A DNA stretch of 40,950 bases, from positions 1-40,950 of the forward strand of contig CALVWN010000084.1 of assembly GCA_944367415.1 (NCBI GenBank), read 5' to 3'. Made by a program: the position numbers and the translations under genes. Shown piece by piece: positions 23,390 to 32,261 of the stretch; position 1 is the stretch's first letter; every line of letters begins with the position of its first letter. The notes below the pieces were generated by a model that worked only from the letters and a program-made list of their open reading frames with translations, was not told where the DNA came from and searched no databases. Source of the DNA: an uncultured Clostridia bacterium (GTDB lineage Bacteria > Bacillota > Clostridia > Christensenellales > Borkfalkiaceae).

Positions 23390-25623
23390 GACTGTGCGTC
23401 TTTGTCCGCGCCGTCCGGTTTTTCGGGCTTGGACGGGCGGACGCGGTAGGAACAATCCTTGTTGGAACAACGGATGGTGCCGCGCGCCGTCTTGACGAGC
23501 GCGCCGCCGCACTGCGGGCACTTTTCGCCCGTCGGTTCATCCCAGCTCTTGAAGTCGCAGGCGGGATACCCCGTACAGCCGTAGTAGAACTTCCCCGTGC
23601 GCGTGCGCAGCTTTTTGGTCGGCTTGCCGCAGATGGGGCACTTGCCCTCCAGCACGCCGTCCGCGACCTTGTCGCCGTAGGGAAGGGTGGATTTGCAGGT
23701 CGGATAGTTGGGGCAGGCGAGGAATTTGCCGTACCTGCCGCTCTTGACCACCATCATGGCGCCGCACTTGGGGCAGGGCGTCGTCGTGACCTCCGTCTCC
23801 CCCTCACTGACGATGTTGGAGCAGGCGGGATAGTTGGAACAGGCGAGATAGGTGCCGTATTTTCCCGTCTTGCGCACCATCGGCGAGCCGCACTTGGAAC
23901 ATTTGACGTCGGTCACTTCGTCGCCGTCCGTCTTGGCGAAGCGCAGCTGCTTTTCAAAGGGCGGATAGAAGTCCGCAATGACGGTGTGCCAGTCCTTGCC
24001 GCCCTCCTCGATGGCGTCGAGCTTGGTCTCCATATCGGCGGTGAACCCCACGTCCATGACGTCGGGGAAGTATTTCACGAGCATATCGGTGATGCGGTAG
24101 GCGACGTCGGTGGGCTTCATGTACTTGCCCTCCTTTTCGACGTACTTGCGCTTGCCGAGCACGGAGATGATGGTCGCATAGGTGGAGGGGCGGCCGATGC
24201 CCTTGTCCTCCATCGCCTTGACGAGGGAGGCATCCGTGTAGCGCACGGGGGGCTTGGTGAACTTTTGCTCGGGCTTCAAGCCGAGGCAGGCGAGCGCGTC
24301 TCCCTCCGCGACGGGCGGGAGCAGCCCCTTGCCGTTCTCCTCGTCGTCCGCGGGCTTTGTATCCTGCCAGACGGCGGTATAGCCCGCGAATTTGAGCGCC
24401 TTGCCGCTCGCCTTCAGACCGTAGTCACCGTTTGCGATCTCCACCTGCATGGAGTCGTAGAGCGCCTCCGTCATCTGCGAGGCGATGAAGCGTTCATAGA
24501 TGAGTTTATAGACGTTATAGTGTTTTCTGTCGAGCAGCTTTTTGACCGACTCGGGCGTGCGGGCGAGATCGATGGGACGGATCGCCTCGTGCGCGTCCTG
24601 CGCCCCCTTCTTGGAGGCGTAGAAATTGGGCTTCTCGGGGAGATATTCTTTCCCGTAATTCGCCTCGATATACGCCCTTGCCGCCGCCTGCGCGTCCGAC
24701 GAGACGCGGGTGGAGTCGGTACGGATATAGGTGACGAAGGCGATGTGCCCCATCCCCTCGACGTCGATGCCCTCGTAGAGGTGCTGCGCCATGAGCATGG
24801 TCTCGGGCGCCGTCATGCCGAGTTTGTTGGAGGCATCCTGCTGGAGGGTGCTCGTCGTGAAGGGCGCGGGCGCGTGCGACTTGGTGACGCTGCGCTTGAC
24901 GCTCGCCACGCGGTACTCGCCGGCGCCCAGCGCCGCGAGCGCGGCGTCCGCCTCCTGCTTGCTGCCGATCTTGCACTTCTTGCCCTTGTATTTTTCCAGC
25001 GCCGCCTTGAAGGGCGAGAACTTCTTCTCCCCGTCCTGCAGTTCTGCGGTGATCGTCCAGTATTCCTCGGGCTTGAACGCCTGGATCTCGCGCTCGCGCT
25101 CGACGACGAGACGCAGCGCGACCGACTGCACGCGCCCCGCGGAGAGGCCGTTGCCGATCTTGTCGTTGAGGAGGGGCGAGAGCTTGTAGCCGACGAGGCG
25201 GTCGAGCACGCGGCGCGCCTGCTGCGCGTCGACGAGGTTATAGTCGATGGTGCGCGGGGACGCGAGCGCGCGTTCCACCGCCTTGGGGGAAATTTCGTTG
25301 AACTCGATGCGGTTCTTCCCGTCGGCGGGAAGCCCCAGAACGGTCTGCAAGTGCCAGCTGATCGCCTCGCCCTCGCGGTCGGGGTCGGTCGCGAGATACA
25401 CTTTGTCCGCCTTCTTCGCCTCCTCGGTGAGGCGCTTGATGATCGCCTCCTTGCCGGGAGAATTGACGTAGCGCGGCTCGTAGTTGCGGTCGGTGGCGAC
25501 GCCGAGCTGCTTTTGCGGCAGATCGCGGATGTGTCCGCCCGAGGCGTCCACCTGGTACTTCCCCTTGAGGTATCGGGAGATGGTCTTCGCCTTGCTGGGC
25601 GACTCAACGATGATAAGATCCAT
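23386..25623 (-). CDS. topA: DNA topoisomerase I
   Basis: A 745-aa type IA topoisomerase that relaxes negative supercoils. The Toprim domain holds ESPSKAKTI and the metal site DPDREGE (80-86). The catalytic Tyr299 is in TYIRTDSTR. GNGLSAGRVQSVALRLV lies between them. The C terminus carries four topoisomerase zinc ribbons, each CxxCG...C-N/G-YPAC-like, ending with CPQCGGAL...CSNKDC, and then a charged tail. The ATG at 25623 has GGAGGAG upstream; the frame continues upstream through dprA but without homology. It follows dprA by 29 bp. Confidence 0.98.
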   Translation of the reverse strand: MDLIIVESPSKAKTISRYLKGKYQVDASGGHIRDLPQKQLGVATDRNYEPRYVNSPGKEAIIKRLTEEAKKADKVYLATDPDREGEAISWHLQTVLGLPADGKNRIEFNEISPKAVERALASPRTIDYNLVDAQQARRVLDRLVGYKLSPLLNDKIGNGLSAGRVQSVALRLVVEREREIQAFKPEEYWTITAELQDGEKKFSPFKAALEKYKGKKCKIGSKQEADAALAALGAGEYRVASVKRSVTKSHAPAPFTTSTLQQDASNKLGMTAPETMLMAQHLYEGIDVEGMGHIAFVTYIRTDSTRVSSDAQAAARAYIEANYGKEYLPEKPNFYASKKGAQDAHEAIRPIDLARTPESVKKLLDRKHYNVYKLIYERFIASQMTEALYDSMQVEIANGDYGLKASGKALKFAGYTAVWQDTKPADDEENGKGLLPPVAEGDALACLGLKPEQKFTKPPVRYTDASLVKAMEDKGIGRPSTYATIISVLGKRKYVEKEGKYMKPTDVAYRITDMLVKYFPDVMDVGFTADMETKLDAIEEGGKDWHTVIADFYPPFEKQLRFAKTDGDEVTDVKCSKCGSPMVRKTGKYGTYLACSNYPACSNIVSEGETEVTTTPCPKCGAMMVVKSGRYGKFLACPNYPTCKSTLPYGDKVADGVLEGKCPICGKPTKKLRTRTGKFYYGCTGYPACDFKSWDEPTGEKCPQCGGALVKTARGTIRCSNKDCSYRVRPSKPEKPDGADKDAQS

Positions 25624-25652
25624 ATTGCTCCTCCGGACGTTGTCCGTCTGTT

Positions 25653-26732
25653 TCAATGCTTGAGTGCGGTGTACTGATTTCCGCCCGCACGGGCGGCAAG
25701 TCCCTTGATCTCGAGCGAGGCGAGCGTCGCCTGCGCTTCCCACACGGGAACGCCCGCCGCCGCGGCGAGCGCCGCCGCGTGCCCTTCGCCCGCATCGCGC
25801 AGGCAGGCGAGCATGGTCTGCTCGGCAGGCGTGAGCGAGACATCCTCCGCGCGCCGGCGCTCCATGCCGTACATGGCGAGGATATCCCCTGCATCCGTGC
25901 AGAGATAGGCGCCCTGTTTGATGAGTTCGTTGCAGCCCGCGCCCTGCGCCGCGCCCGCGTTGTGGGGCAGCGCGAACACGTCCCGCCCGTAGGAGAGCGC
26001 GCGGTTCGCCGTGATGAGCGTGCCGCTCCGTTCCCCCGCCGCAAGCACCAGCACCCCTTCCGAAAGCCCCGCGAGAATGCGGTTGCGCGCATGGAAGGAA
26101 TACTTCTGCACGCGCGTGCGCAGCGGATATTCGCTGACGATCAGCCCTTTTTTGGCGATCTCCCGTTTGAGAGCGGCGTGCGCGGCGGGATAGTCGACGT
26201 CCAGGCCGCCCGGGAGAACGCTTATGAGGTTCCCCGAGGGAAGGGCGCCGTCGATGGCGGCGCGGTCGCCCCCTTCGGCAATGCCCGTGACGAGCGCGAA
26301 CCGTGCGGAAAGCTCCGCGGCGATCGTCTTGCCCGTCTCCCGCGCCCACGGCGGGAGCTTGCGCGAGCCGACGATGCAGAATTTCCGCGCCGCGAGCAGT
26401 TTGCGCCTGCCCGCGCAGAAGAGCGCGACGGGCGGGTCGGGAATGGCGCGCAGCGCCGCGGGATAGTCCGCGCTCGCGAGCGTGACGGCGAAACAGCGGA
26501 GCTTGTCCATGTGCGCGATCGCGGCGTCCGCTTCCCGCAGACGAGACGCGCGGTCACTTTTATATACCCCGCCTTCCCCCGTTTGTACCACCGCGGCGCA
26601 AATTTTTTCCAGCGCCTCGGGCGGGATCCCCCGTCCGCAGGTGCGGGAAAGGCTGCTCCGCGCCCGGTCGTCAAGCCCGGCGCACGCGGCGAGCCAGATG
26701 AAAAGGCGTTCCTCTTCCGTGTAAGCGCTCAT
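25653..26732 (-). CDS. dprA: DNA processing protein DprA (Smf)
   Basis: A 359-aa protein that loads RecA on incoming single-stranded DNA during transformation. The Rossmann core is clear: CIVGSRKLPPWARETGKTIA, TGIAEGGDRAAIDGAL, LPGGLDVDYPAAH, SEYPLRTRVQKYSFHARNRI and GTLITANRALSYGRDVFALP. An N-terminal helical region and a C-terminal winged helix (about 295-350) complete it. It starts 2 bp after the comM stop without a visible ribosome site, suggesting translational reinitiation. Association with comM suggests a DNA-uptake role, but no competence pilus genes are in the window. Confidence 0.95.
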   Translation of the reverse strand: MSAYTEEERLFIWLAACAGLDDRARSSLSRTCGRGIPPEALEKICAAVVQTGEGGVYKSDRASRLREADAAIAHMDKLRCFAVTLASADYPAALRAIPDPPVALFCAGRRKLLAARKFCIVGSRKLPPWARETGKTIAAELSARFALVTGIAEGGDRAAIDGALPSGNLISVLPGGLDVDYPAAHAALKREIAKKGLIVSEYPLRTRVQKYSFHARNRILAGLSEGVLVLAAGERSGTLITANRALSYGRDVFALPHNAGAAQGAGCNELIKQGAYLCTDAGDILAMYGMERRRAEDVSLTPAEQTMLACLRDAGEGHAAALAAAAGVPVWEAQATLASLEIKGLAARAGGNQYTALKH

Positions 26733-26734
26733 GA

Positions 26735-28258
26735 TCAGTCGAGACTGTCGCCGAGGCGGTAGGACACCGCCTCGCAGACGTGTGCGGGGAGGATCTCTTC
26801 GCAGGCGGCGAGGTCTGCGATGGTGCGGGATACTTTGAGGATGCGCGCACGCGCACGCGCGGAGAGCTTCATGCGTTCAAACGCCTCCCGCAGGATGCGT
26901 TCCCCCTCCTCGCTCAGGCGGCAGAACGCCGCAAGTTCGCGCTCCCCCATCTCGGAATTGGTGCGGATGCCGCTCTCCTCAAAGCGCACGCTCTGAATGG
27001 AGCGCGCCACGTTGACGCACTCGCGCACCCGCTCGCTGCTCTCCTGTTCCCGATCGGACGTCAGGGCGTCGTAGGACACGTTGTCCACCTCTACCTGCAG
27101 ATCGATGCGGTCGAGGAGCGGCCCGGAGATCTTCTTGCGGTACCGCCTGATCTCGGCGGGCGAACAGGTACACACCTTGTCGGCAGAACCGTAATTGCCG
27201 CAGGGACAGGGATTCATGCTGGCGCACAGCATGAAGCGCGCGGGGAAGGTGACCGACCCCGCCGAGCGGGAGACGGTGATCTTGCCGTCCTCGAGGGGCT
27301 GGCGCAGCGCCTCGAGCGGGGAGCGCTTGTACTCGGGGAGTTCGTCGAGAAAGAGCACGCCGCCGTGGGCGAGCGAGATCTCGCCGGGATGCACGGCGCG
27401 GTTTCCCCCGCCGCACATCGCGACGGTGGTCGCCGTGTGATGGGGCGTGCGGAAGGGCCGTTCGGAGACGATGCCGTCCTCCCCCAGCGTGCCCGCGACG
27501 GAGTGGATCTTGGTGATCTCGAGCGCCTCCTCGAAGGTGAGGTCGGGCATGACGGTGGGCAGACAGCGCGCGAGCATGGTCTTGCCCGTTCCTGGCGGGC
27601 CGACGAGCAGCAGGTTGTGTCCGCCCGCGACGGCGATCTCGAGCGCGCGGCGCGCGACGGGCTGCCCCTTGACGTACCTGAGGTCGGCGCCCTGCCCCGC
27701 GTGCAGACGGGGCACAAACTGTTCGGGCGCGAGAGGCATGATCGCCTCCGCGCCCAGTAAGAAACGTACCGTCTCCGCAAGCGTGGAGACGGGATAGATC
27801 TGTGCGCCGCCGAGATAGGCGGCCTCTTTGGCATTGGCGGCGGGCACGACGAAGCGCGTGTACCCCTGCGCCTTTGCGGAAATGAGAATGGGCAAAAGCC
27901 CCGCGATGGGGCGCACTGCGCCGTCGAGGGCGAGTTCGCCGAGAAATACGATGCCGTGCGTGTCCGCGCCGACGAGCTGCTCGCTCGCCTTCAGCAAGCT
28001 GACGGCGACGGCGAGGTCGAAGGCGGCGCCCTCCTTCCGGATGTCGGCAGGAGCGAAGTTGACAGTGATCTTCCCCATCGGGAAGAGGAGCGCGCTGTTC
28101 TTGATGGCGGAACGCACGCGCTCTTTGGATTCCTTGACCGCCGCGTCGGGCAGTCCGACCATCTCATAGGCGGGGATCCCCTTGGAGACGTCCGTCTCCA
28201 CTTCCACGGGAACCCCCTCCAGCCCCTGCAGGGCGTAACACACAATTTTTGCGATCAT
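26735..28258 (-). CDS. comM: YifB/ComM-family AAA+ ATPase (Mg-chelatase-like)
   Basis: A 507-aa protein of the YifB/ComM family. In other bacteria ComM is a helicase that aids branch migration during natural transformation. The N-terminal Lon-like domain (YEMVGLPDAAVKESKERVRS) precedes the AAA+ module with Walker A GPPGTGKT (220-227), FRTPHHTATT, and Walker B GVLFLDELPEYKR. A four-cysteine patch CPCGNYGSADKVCTC is also typical. The C-terminal Mg-chelatase helical domain follows. AAGGGG precedes the ATG. It heads the comM-dprA-topA-trmFO-hslV order. Confidence 0.95.
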   Translation of the reverse strand: MIAKIVCYALQGLEGVPVEVETDVSKGIPAYEMVGLPDAAVKESKERVRSAIKNSALLFPMGKITVNFAPADIRKEGAAFDLAVAVSLLKASEQLVGADTHGIVFLGELALDGAVRPIAGLLPILISAKAQGYTRFVVPAANAKEAAYLGGAQIYPVSTLAETVRFLLGAEAIMPLAPEQFVPRLHAGQGADLRYVKGQPVARRALEIAVAGGHNLLLVGPPGTGKTMLARCLPTVMPDLTFEEALEITKIHSVAGTLGEDGIVSERPFRTPHHTATTVAMCGGGNRAVHPGEISLAHGGVLFLDELPEYKRSPLEALRQPLEDGKITVSRSAGSVTFPARFMLCASMNPCPCGNYGSADKVCTCSPAEIRRYRKKISGPLLDRIDLQVEVDNVSYDALTSDREQESSERVRECVNVARSIQSVRFEESGIRTNSEMGERELAAFCRLSEEGERILREAFERMKLSARARARILKVSRTIADLAACEEILPAHVCEAVSYRLGDSLD

Positions 28259-28279
28259 ATTCCCCTTATCCCCTATCGA

Positions 28280-30361
28280 TCAGCCGAAGATCGCGCCGAC
28301 GATCCCGGACGAGAGCGGCAGCCCCGCCGCAAACACGAAGTACAGCACGAACATGGCGGCGAGCAGTCCGAAGCCCGTCCACATGATGGCGCGGCAGGGC
28401 TTTCCGATGTCCTCGCGCGCCGTGAAGTCGCCGACGGCGTCCGAAGCGAGCATGAACAGGAAGATCCATGCGAGCAGCACAAAGAGCGCCGCCTCCCCCG
28501 TGAACGCCGAGGCAATGAGCGAGAGCGCCAGCCCGACGAGGGGCAGGATGGTTCTGCGCAGCAGTTTGCGCTCCGGCTTGCCCCATTCGCCCGCACGCGC
28601 GAGACGCACGATGTTGTACACCGCGAAGGCGATGCCCGCAAGCGCGGCGAGGATGGCGACGGGGTTCATAAAGGCGCCGTACACGGTGGAATATGCCGCC
28701 CCGTCCGCGCGCATGAGAAGATAGAAGGGATTGAATGCCCCCGCGGCGGTCACGACATTGGCGCCGGTAAACCCGCCCGCAAAGGAACGCGCGGCAAGCC
28801 CGAAGATGCTGATGCCGGGCGCGGCGGGGTCGGAATACAGCTTGATATAGGGATAATAGAGCGGCAGCGCGAACAGCAGCGCAAAGACGATGGCGCCGAT
28901 CACGAGCGAGCAGCCGAAGGTGACGGCGGCGATCGCCGTCTTGCCGCGATATTCATTGACGACGGCGACGACCTTGCGCTTCGCGGGCGAGAGCGCGGGC
29001 GCCGTTTCATCCTCGGGCACTTCGGCGGGCGCCTCCTGCTCCGCCTCCGCCTCGGCGATGGCGAGGTCGAGATGGTAACGGCGGGCGCGCCGCTGGCGCA
29101 CGATGCCCGCGCCGAACAGGAGCGCGATCCCCGCAACGGGCACGATGAGCGCCCCGTGGATGAGGATGGCGAACGCCCCCGCAAGTCCGGAGACGAGCAG
29201 CGGCAGCGCGGATGCGAAGTCGGCATTCTTCATGCCGTTCGCATAAAATCTGTGGCACATATCGAGGGAGAGCAGACAGAAGAACACGCCGAGCATGAGG
29301 GGCGTGCCCAATCCCGCGAGGGCGAGCGTCGCCGAAGCGAGCGCGAACAGCACCGCAAAGACGAGCGCCGACCTGTCGCTCCCCGTCATCCTGCGCACCG
29401 TGAGCGCGCCGACGAGCAGCGCGCCCGCCGCGGCGAGCATGGGGAAGAAGCGCAGCCCGAAGGGGCTCATGCCGAAGATGAGGGTGCCCAGCGCGAGGAT
29501 GTCCTCGCCGAGCGCGCCGTACACGCGCTCCCCTTCGTAGACGTTGCCGTCGCCGTAGTTGGCGCCCGCGCGCATCTCGGCAATGGTCATCATGGAGATC
29601 TGTTCGCTCTGCGTGAGGCGATGGAACCGGCTGGTGTCCGCCGAGGGCATCGCCTGGCTGTCGAGGAGCGCCTGCGCGCGTGCGGCAGCGTCCTCCGGCT
29701 TTTCGCCCACGAGCGCCGTCGCCGAATAGACGGAGGCGGGAATGACCACCGTCTCCCCCGTGCTTTCCGCCGACGAGGAATTGGAGACCAGCTTTTCGCC
29801 GACGAACACCACCTCGTTGATGAGGACGTTGCACGTCTGTGCGCTCAGTTTGACATAGGAATAGGTGGGAACGTACCAGCCGTTTTCATAGCTGCTGCTC
29901 GTCGCAGTGGGCGTGAACTCCGCCCAGCGGTAGCAGATGTCGTCCGCAAGCGGCGTCTCCGACTCTTCCGCGGGGGCGAAGTTGGAGAACGTCAGCTCCA
30001 GGCGCCTTCCGCCCGAAGGGGAGGCGGAGGAAGTTGCGCTCGCAGTGACCTCCGCGCGCAGCGTGACCGCCTCGCCCGGATCGGTGTAGGCGGCGCCCAC
30101 GTTGACGTAGACGTGCGTGAGGCGGTAGTAGCGCGTGACCTGCTCCCCCTCCGCATCCGTCTCGGAGAGCCTGTCCTCCAGCTCGAAGACGACGTAGGGC
30201 GTCTCGGCGTCGCCCGTGCCCTTCACCTTGAGTTCATAGGCGTCGCCCGTGCCGCGGAAGGAACCGAGCACGCACAGCCCCACGCACAAAAAGAGAAGCG
30301 CGACGAGATAGACGAGGCGCAGAGCGAGCGGTGTTTTCCTGTGTTGCATTGTGTTGGCCAT
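28280..30361 (-). CDS. Polytopic membrane protein resembling a GT-C glycosyltransferase
   Basis: A 693-aa membrane protein. One N-terminal helix (about 14-35) is followed by a roughly 200-residue extracytoplasmic beta-rich region, then a polytopic part with about ten or more hydrophobic segments from 280 on, interrupted by an acidic cytoplasmic loop (AEAEAEQEAPAEVPEDETAP). The segment VYGALGEDILALGTLIFGMS followed by PFGLRFFPMLAAAG resembles the lipid-phosphate-sugar mannosyltransferase (PMT/GT39) region containing HPPLGK and NPFGWR, but the usual Asp-Glu loop and HPPLGK are missing. Enzyme activity is doubtful. The ATG lacks a strong ribosome site. Confidence 0.72.
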   Translation of the reverse strand: MANTMQHRKTPLALRLVYLVALLFLCVGLCVLGSFRGTGDAYELKVKGTGDAETPYVVFELEDRLSETDAEGEQVTRYYRLTHVYVNVGAAYTDPGEAVTLRAEVTASATSSASPSGGRRLELTFSNFAPAEESETPLADDICYRWAEFTPTATSSSYENGWYVPTYSYVKLSAQTCNVLINEVVFVGEKLVSNSSSAESTGETVVIPASVYSATALVGEKPEDAAARAQALLDSQAMPSADTSRFHRLTQSEQISMMTIAEMRAGANYGDGNVYEGERVYGALGEDILALGTLIFGMSPFGLRFFPMLAAAGALLVGALTVRRMTGSDRSALVFAVLFALASATLALAGLGTPLMLGVFFCLLSLDMCHRFYANGMKNADFASALPLLVSGLAGAFAILIHGALIVPVAGIALLFGAGIVRQRRARRYHLDLAIAEAEAEQEAPAEVPEDETAPALSPAKRKVVAVVNEYRGKTAIAAVTFGCSLVIGAIVFALLFALPLYYPYIKLYSDPAAPGISIFGLAARSFAGGFTGANVVTAAGAFNPFYLLMRADGAAYSTVYGAFMNPVAILAALAGIAFAVYNIVRLARAGEWGKPERKLLRRTILPLVGLALSLIASAFTGEAALFVLLAWIFLFMLASDAVGDFTAREDIGKPCRAIMWTGFGLLAAMFVLYFVFAAGLPLSSGIVGAIFG

Positions 30362-30392
30362 AATTTTTCTGATCCCTGAAATTGTTTTCCCT

Positions 30393-30398
30393 ATTATA
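30393..30398 (-). promoter_or_regulatory. Possible -10 of the GT-C-like gene
   Basis: Minus-strand TATAAT 32 nt before the ATG, just after the rplS terminator. No good -35 at the usual distance was found. Confidence 0.45.
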
Positions 30399-30493
30399 TT
30401 GTAAAATCTATTCTAACCGATAACGCGCGGAAAGTAAACGGATTTCAAACCATTTTCGCGAAAAATCGCAAAAAAATTTGCGCCCGCCGCGCG

Positions 30494-30538
30494 AAAAGGA
30501 AAAGCCGATCCGCCCCTGACTTTAAGCGGATCGGCCTT
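30494..30538. terminator. Terminator after rplS
   Basis: GCCGATCCGC (30504-30513) pairs with GCGGATCGGC (30526-30535). On the minus strand it is followed by TTTTCCTTTT. It begins about 20 nt after the rplS stop. Confidence 0.88.
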
Positions 30539-30554
30539 TCGTTGCCCTGTGAAA

Positions 30555-30896
30555 TTACTTCTTTTCCTTGATCTTGGCGGCCTTCCCCGTAAGTCCGCGC
30601 AGATAGTAGAGCTTTGCGCGGCGAACCTTGCCGGCGCGCACGACGTTGACGTACGCGACCTTGGGGGAATGCAGGGGGAAGCAGCGCTCCACGCCCACGC
30701 CGAAGGAAAGGCGGCGCACCGTAAACGTCTCGCGGATCCCGCCGTTCTTCTTGGCGATGACGACGCCTTCGAAGTTCTGGATACGCTCTTTGCCGCCCTC
30801 GATGATGCGATAGCCGACCTTGACGGTGTCACCCACGTTGAACTGAGGAACGTTCTCCTTCATGTTCTCGGCTTCGATCTGCTCGATGAGTCCCAT
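30555..30896 (-). CDS. rplS: 50S ribosomal protein L19
   Basis: A 113-aa ribosomal protein at the 30S-50S interface. Sequence features: [50 protein letters not shown] and the C-terminal [19 protein letters not shown]. Length is normal. It has a strong AGGAGG ribosome site, its own promoter and a leader of about 67 nt, and is followed by a terminator, so it is monocistronic. The usual partners rimM and trmD are not next to it. Confidence 0.98.
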   Translation of the reverse strand: MGLIEQIEAENMKENVPQFNVGDTVKVGYRIIEGGKERIQNFEGVVIAKKNGGIRETFTVRRLSFGVGVERCFPLHSPKVAYVNVVRAGKVRRAKLYYLRGLTGKAAKIKEKK

Positions 30897-30969
30897 TTCG
30901 ACTTACCTCCTGTATTACGCGACGTTCATTCCCGCAAGCGGCAGAGGAACGCCCGAAGTCACCTGCCTA

Positions 30970-30998
30970 TTTTAACAGAAGCCGACCGAAAAATCAAC
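30970..30998 (-). promoter_or_regulatory. rplS promoter
   Basis: Minus strand: TTGATT (30993-30998), 17 bp, TAAAAT (30970-30975). The leader can form a stem, CGUUC with GAACG, enclosing CCGCUUGCGG. Confidence 0.65.
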
Positions 30999-31025
30999 TC
31001 ATTTTGCACGCATTTTTGAAATTTT

Positions 31026-32261
31026 TCAGGGCGAAGGGCAATTCTCCTGCGCCGCGCGCGCCACCTGCACCTTGCCGCGCACGCAGGAATAGACGTCGCG
31101 GCGGAAGAGCGTTCTCGACACAAGCCGCCCCGCGCCGTCATAGACGGCGAGATAGCACTCGCTGCGCAGCCCCGCGCGCTCCGCGCGCAGCACCTTCTCC
31201 TCCTCCCCCTCGACGACCTCCGCGGGCGGCGGCGCGATGCGCTCCAAAACGGCGCTCTCCGGAACATACCGCCTGCCGTCCGGCAGCCCGTACACTTCAA
31301 AGCGCACGCTCCCCTCCCCCGTCCTGCCCAGAAGGTAGACGGGCAGATCGTAGGGATTTTGCAGTTTGAGATCGCTCGCGCGCGAGCCCATCGCGTCCTG
31401 CGAGGGGGGCACATACCCCACCGAAAGGGAGTGCGGACGGCTCTCGGTGACGCGCAGCCCGGCGCGCAGCGCCGCCCCCATCAGCGTGGTGGACGCCTGG
31501 CAGACGCCCCCGCCCGTTCCCTCGACGAACTCCCCCGAGAGGATGACGGGCGCGTCGAGAAAGCCGTTTGCCCGCGTGCGTTCTCCCACCGCCCCGTTGA
31601 AGGAAAAGACCTCGCCGGGCGCGAGCACGCTCCCCGAGATGCGCTCGCACGCGAGCGAGATATTGTGGACGCGCGCCGTCTTGCTCCCGTCGAACGCCGT
31701 CTCGAAGGCGGCGAGCAGCTGCGTGCGTTCGCGCAGCATCTCTTCGGTGACGCGCGGCTGCCAGGGGCGGGTGATCAGCGTCGCTTCGCGCGCGCCGCCG
31801 CGCACCGCGCGAAGAAGGGCGGCGAGCGAGGCGGCATAGTCGCACACTCTGCCCGCCCGTTCCGCCGTATAGACAAAGCCCTTCCGCGAGAAAGAGAGGA
31901 CGGCGTCCTGCGGAAAAAGTACGTTTTTCTCGCATACGTCTGCGAGAAAAGCCTCCGCGTCCGGCAGTTCGCGCCGCACGGTGACAAAATACTCCCCGCC
32001 CCGCCGGGCGCGGCGCAGCACTTCGGCGAGGTCGTCCGCATAGACGAGGCGGGGCACGGCGTCCCCCGCGGGCGCGTGCAGCACGAAGGGTTCGCGCGGG
32101 AGCGTTTCGCGCACGCAGCGCTCCGCCTCGACATATGTCATGCCGCCCACGCACACCCCCTGCACGGTGACGTCCCGCCTGACGCGTGCCGTCCACCCGC
32201 CCAAAAAAAAGGCGCTCCCCGTGAGGAGGAGCGCCGCAATGCAGCTTGCAAATTTCTTCAT
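31026..32261 (-). CDS. VanW-family protein
   Basis: A 411-aa exported protein with an N-terminal signal or anchor (MKKFASCIAALLLTGSAFFL). A first domain of about 35-200 resembles the peptidoglycan-binding-4 region that often precedes VanW. The VanW domain follows: FSFNGAVGERTRANGFLDAP, EFVEGTGGGVCQASTTLMGA, SRPHSLSVGYVPPSQDAMGS and LKLQNPYDLPVYL. The family is common in Bacillota; its biochemical role is not settled, and it does not by itself imply vancomycin resistance. The ATG overlaps the stop of the PHP gene (ATGA) with GGGAG upstream. It is last in recF-PHP-vanW. Confidence 0.92.
   Translation of the reverse strand: MKKFASCIAALLLTGSAFFLGGWTARVRRDVTVQGVCVGGMTYVEAERCVRETLPREPFVLHAPAGDAVPRLVYADDLAEVLRRARRGGEYFVTVRRELPDAEAFLADVCEKNVLFPQDAVLSFSRKGFVYTAERAGRVCDYAASLAALLRAVRGGAREATLITRPWQPRVTEEMLRERTQLLAAFETAFDGSKTARVHNISLACERISGSVLAPGEVFSFNGAVGERTRANGFLDAPVILSGEFVEGTGGGVCQASTTLMGAALRAGLRVTESRPHSLSVGYVPPSQDAMGSRASDLKLQNPYDLPVYLLGRTGEGSVRFEVYGLPDGRRYVPESAVLERIAPPPAEVVEGEEEKVLRAERAGLRSECYLAVYDGAGRLVSRTLFRRDVYSCVRGKVQVARAAQENCPSP

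Noticed and set aside
23986..25677. Long plus-strand open frame antisense to topA
   Set aside because: The topA frame has a full set of family motifs. The antisense translation has none.
27956..30379. A very long plus-strand open frame (about 800 codons) antisense to comM and the GT-C-like gene
   Set aside because: It is a byproduct of high GC and codon bias. The translation is Arg/Gly/Glu-rich without domains, and the minus-strand genes are recognisable.
31026..32261. Vancomycin-resistance cluster
   Set aside because: A VanW-family protein alone is not evidence. No vanHAX-type genes or VanRS pair are nearby, and ddl lies far away in a housekeeping operon.
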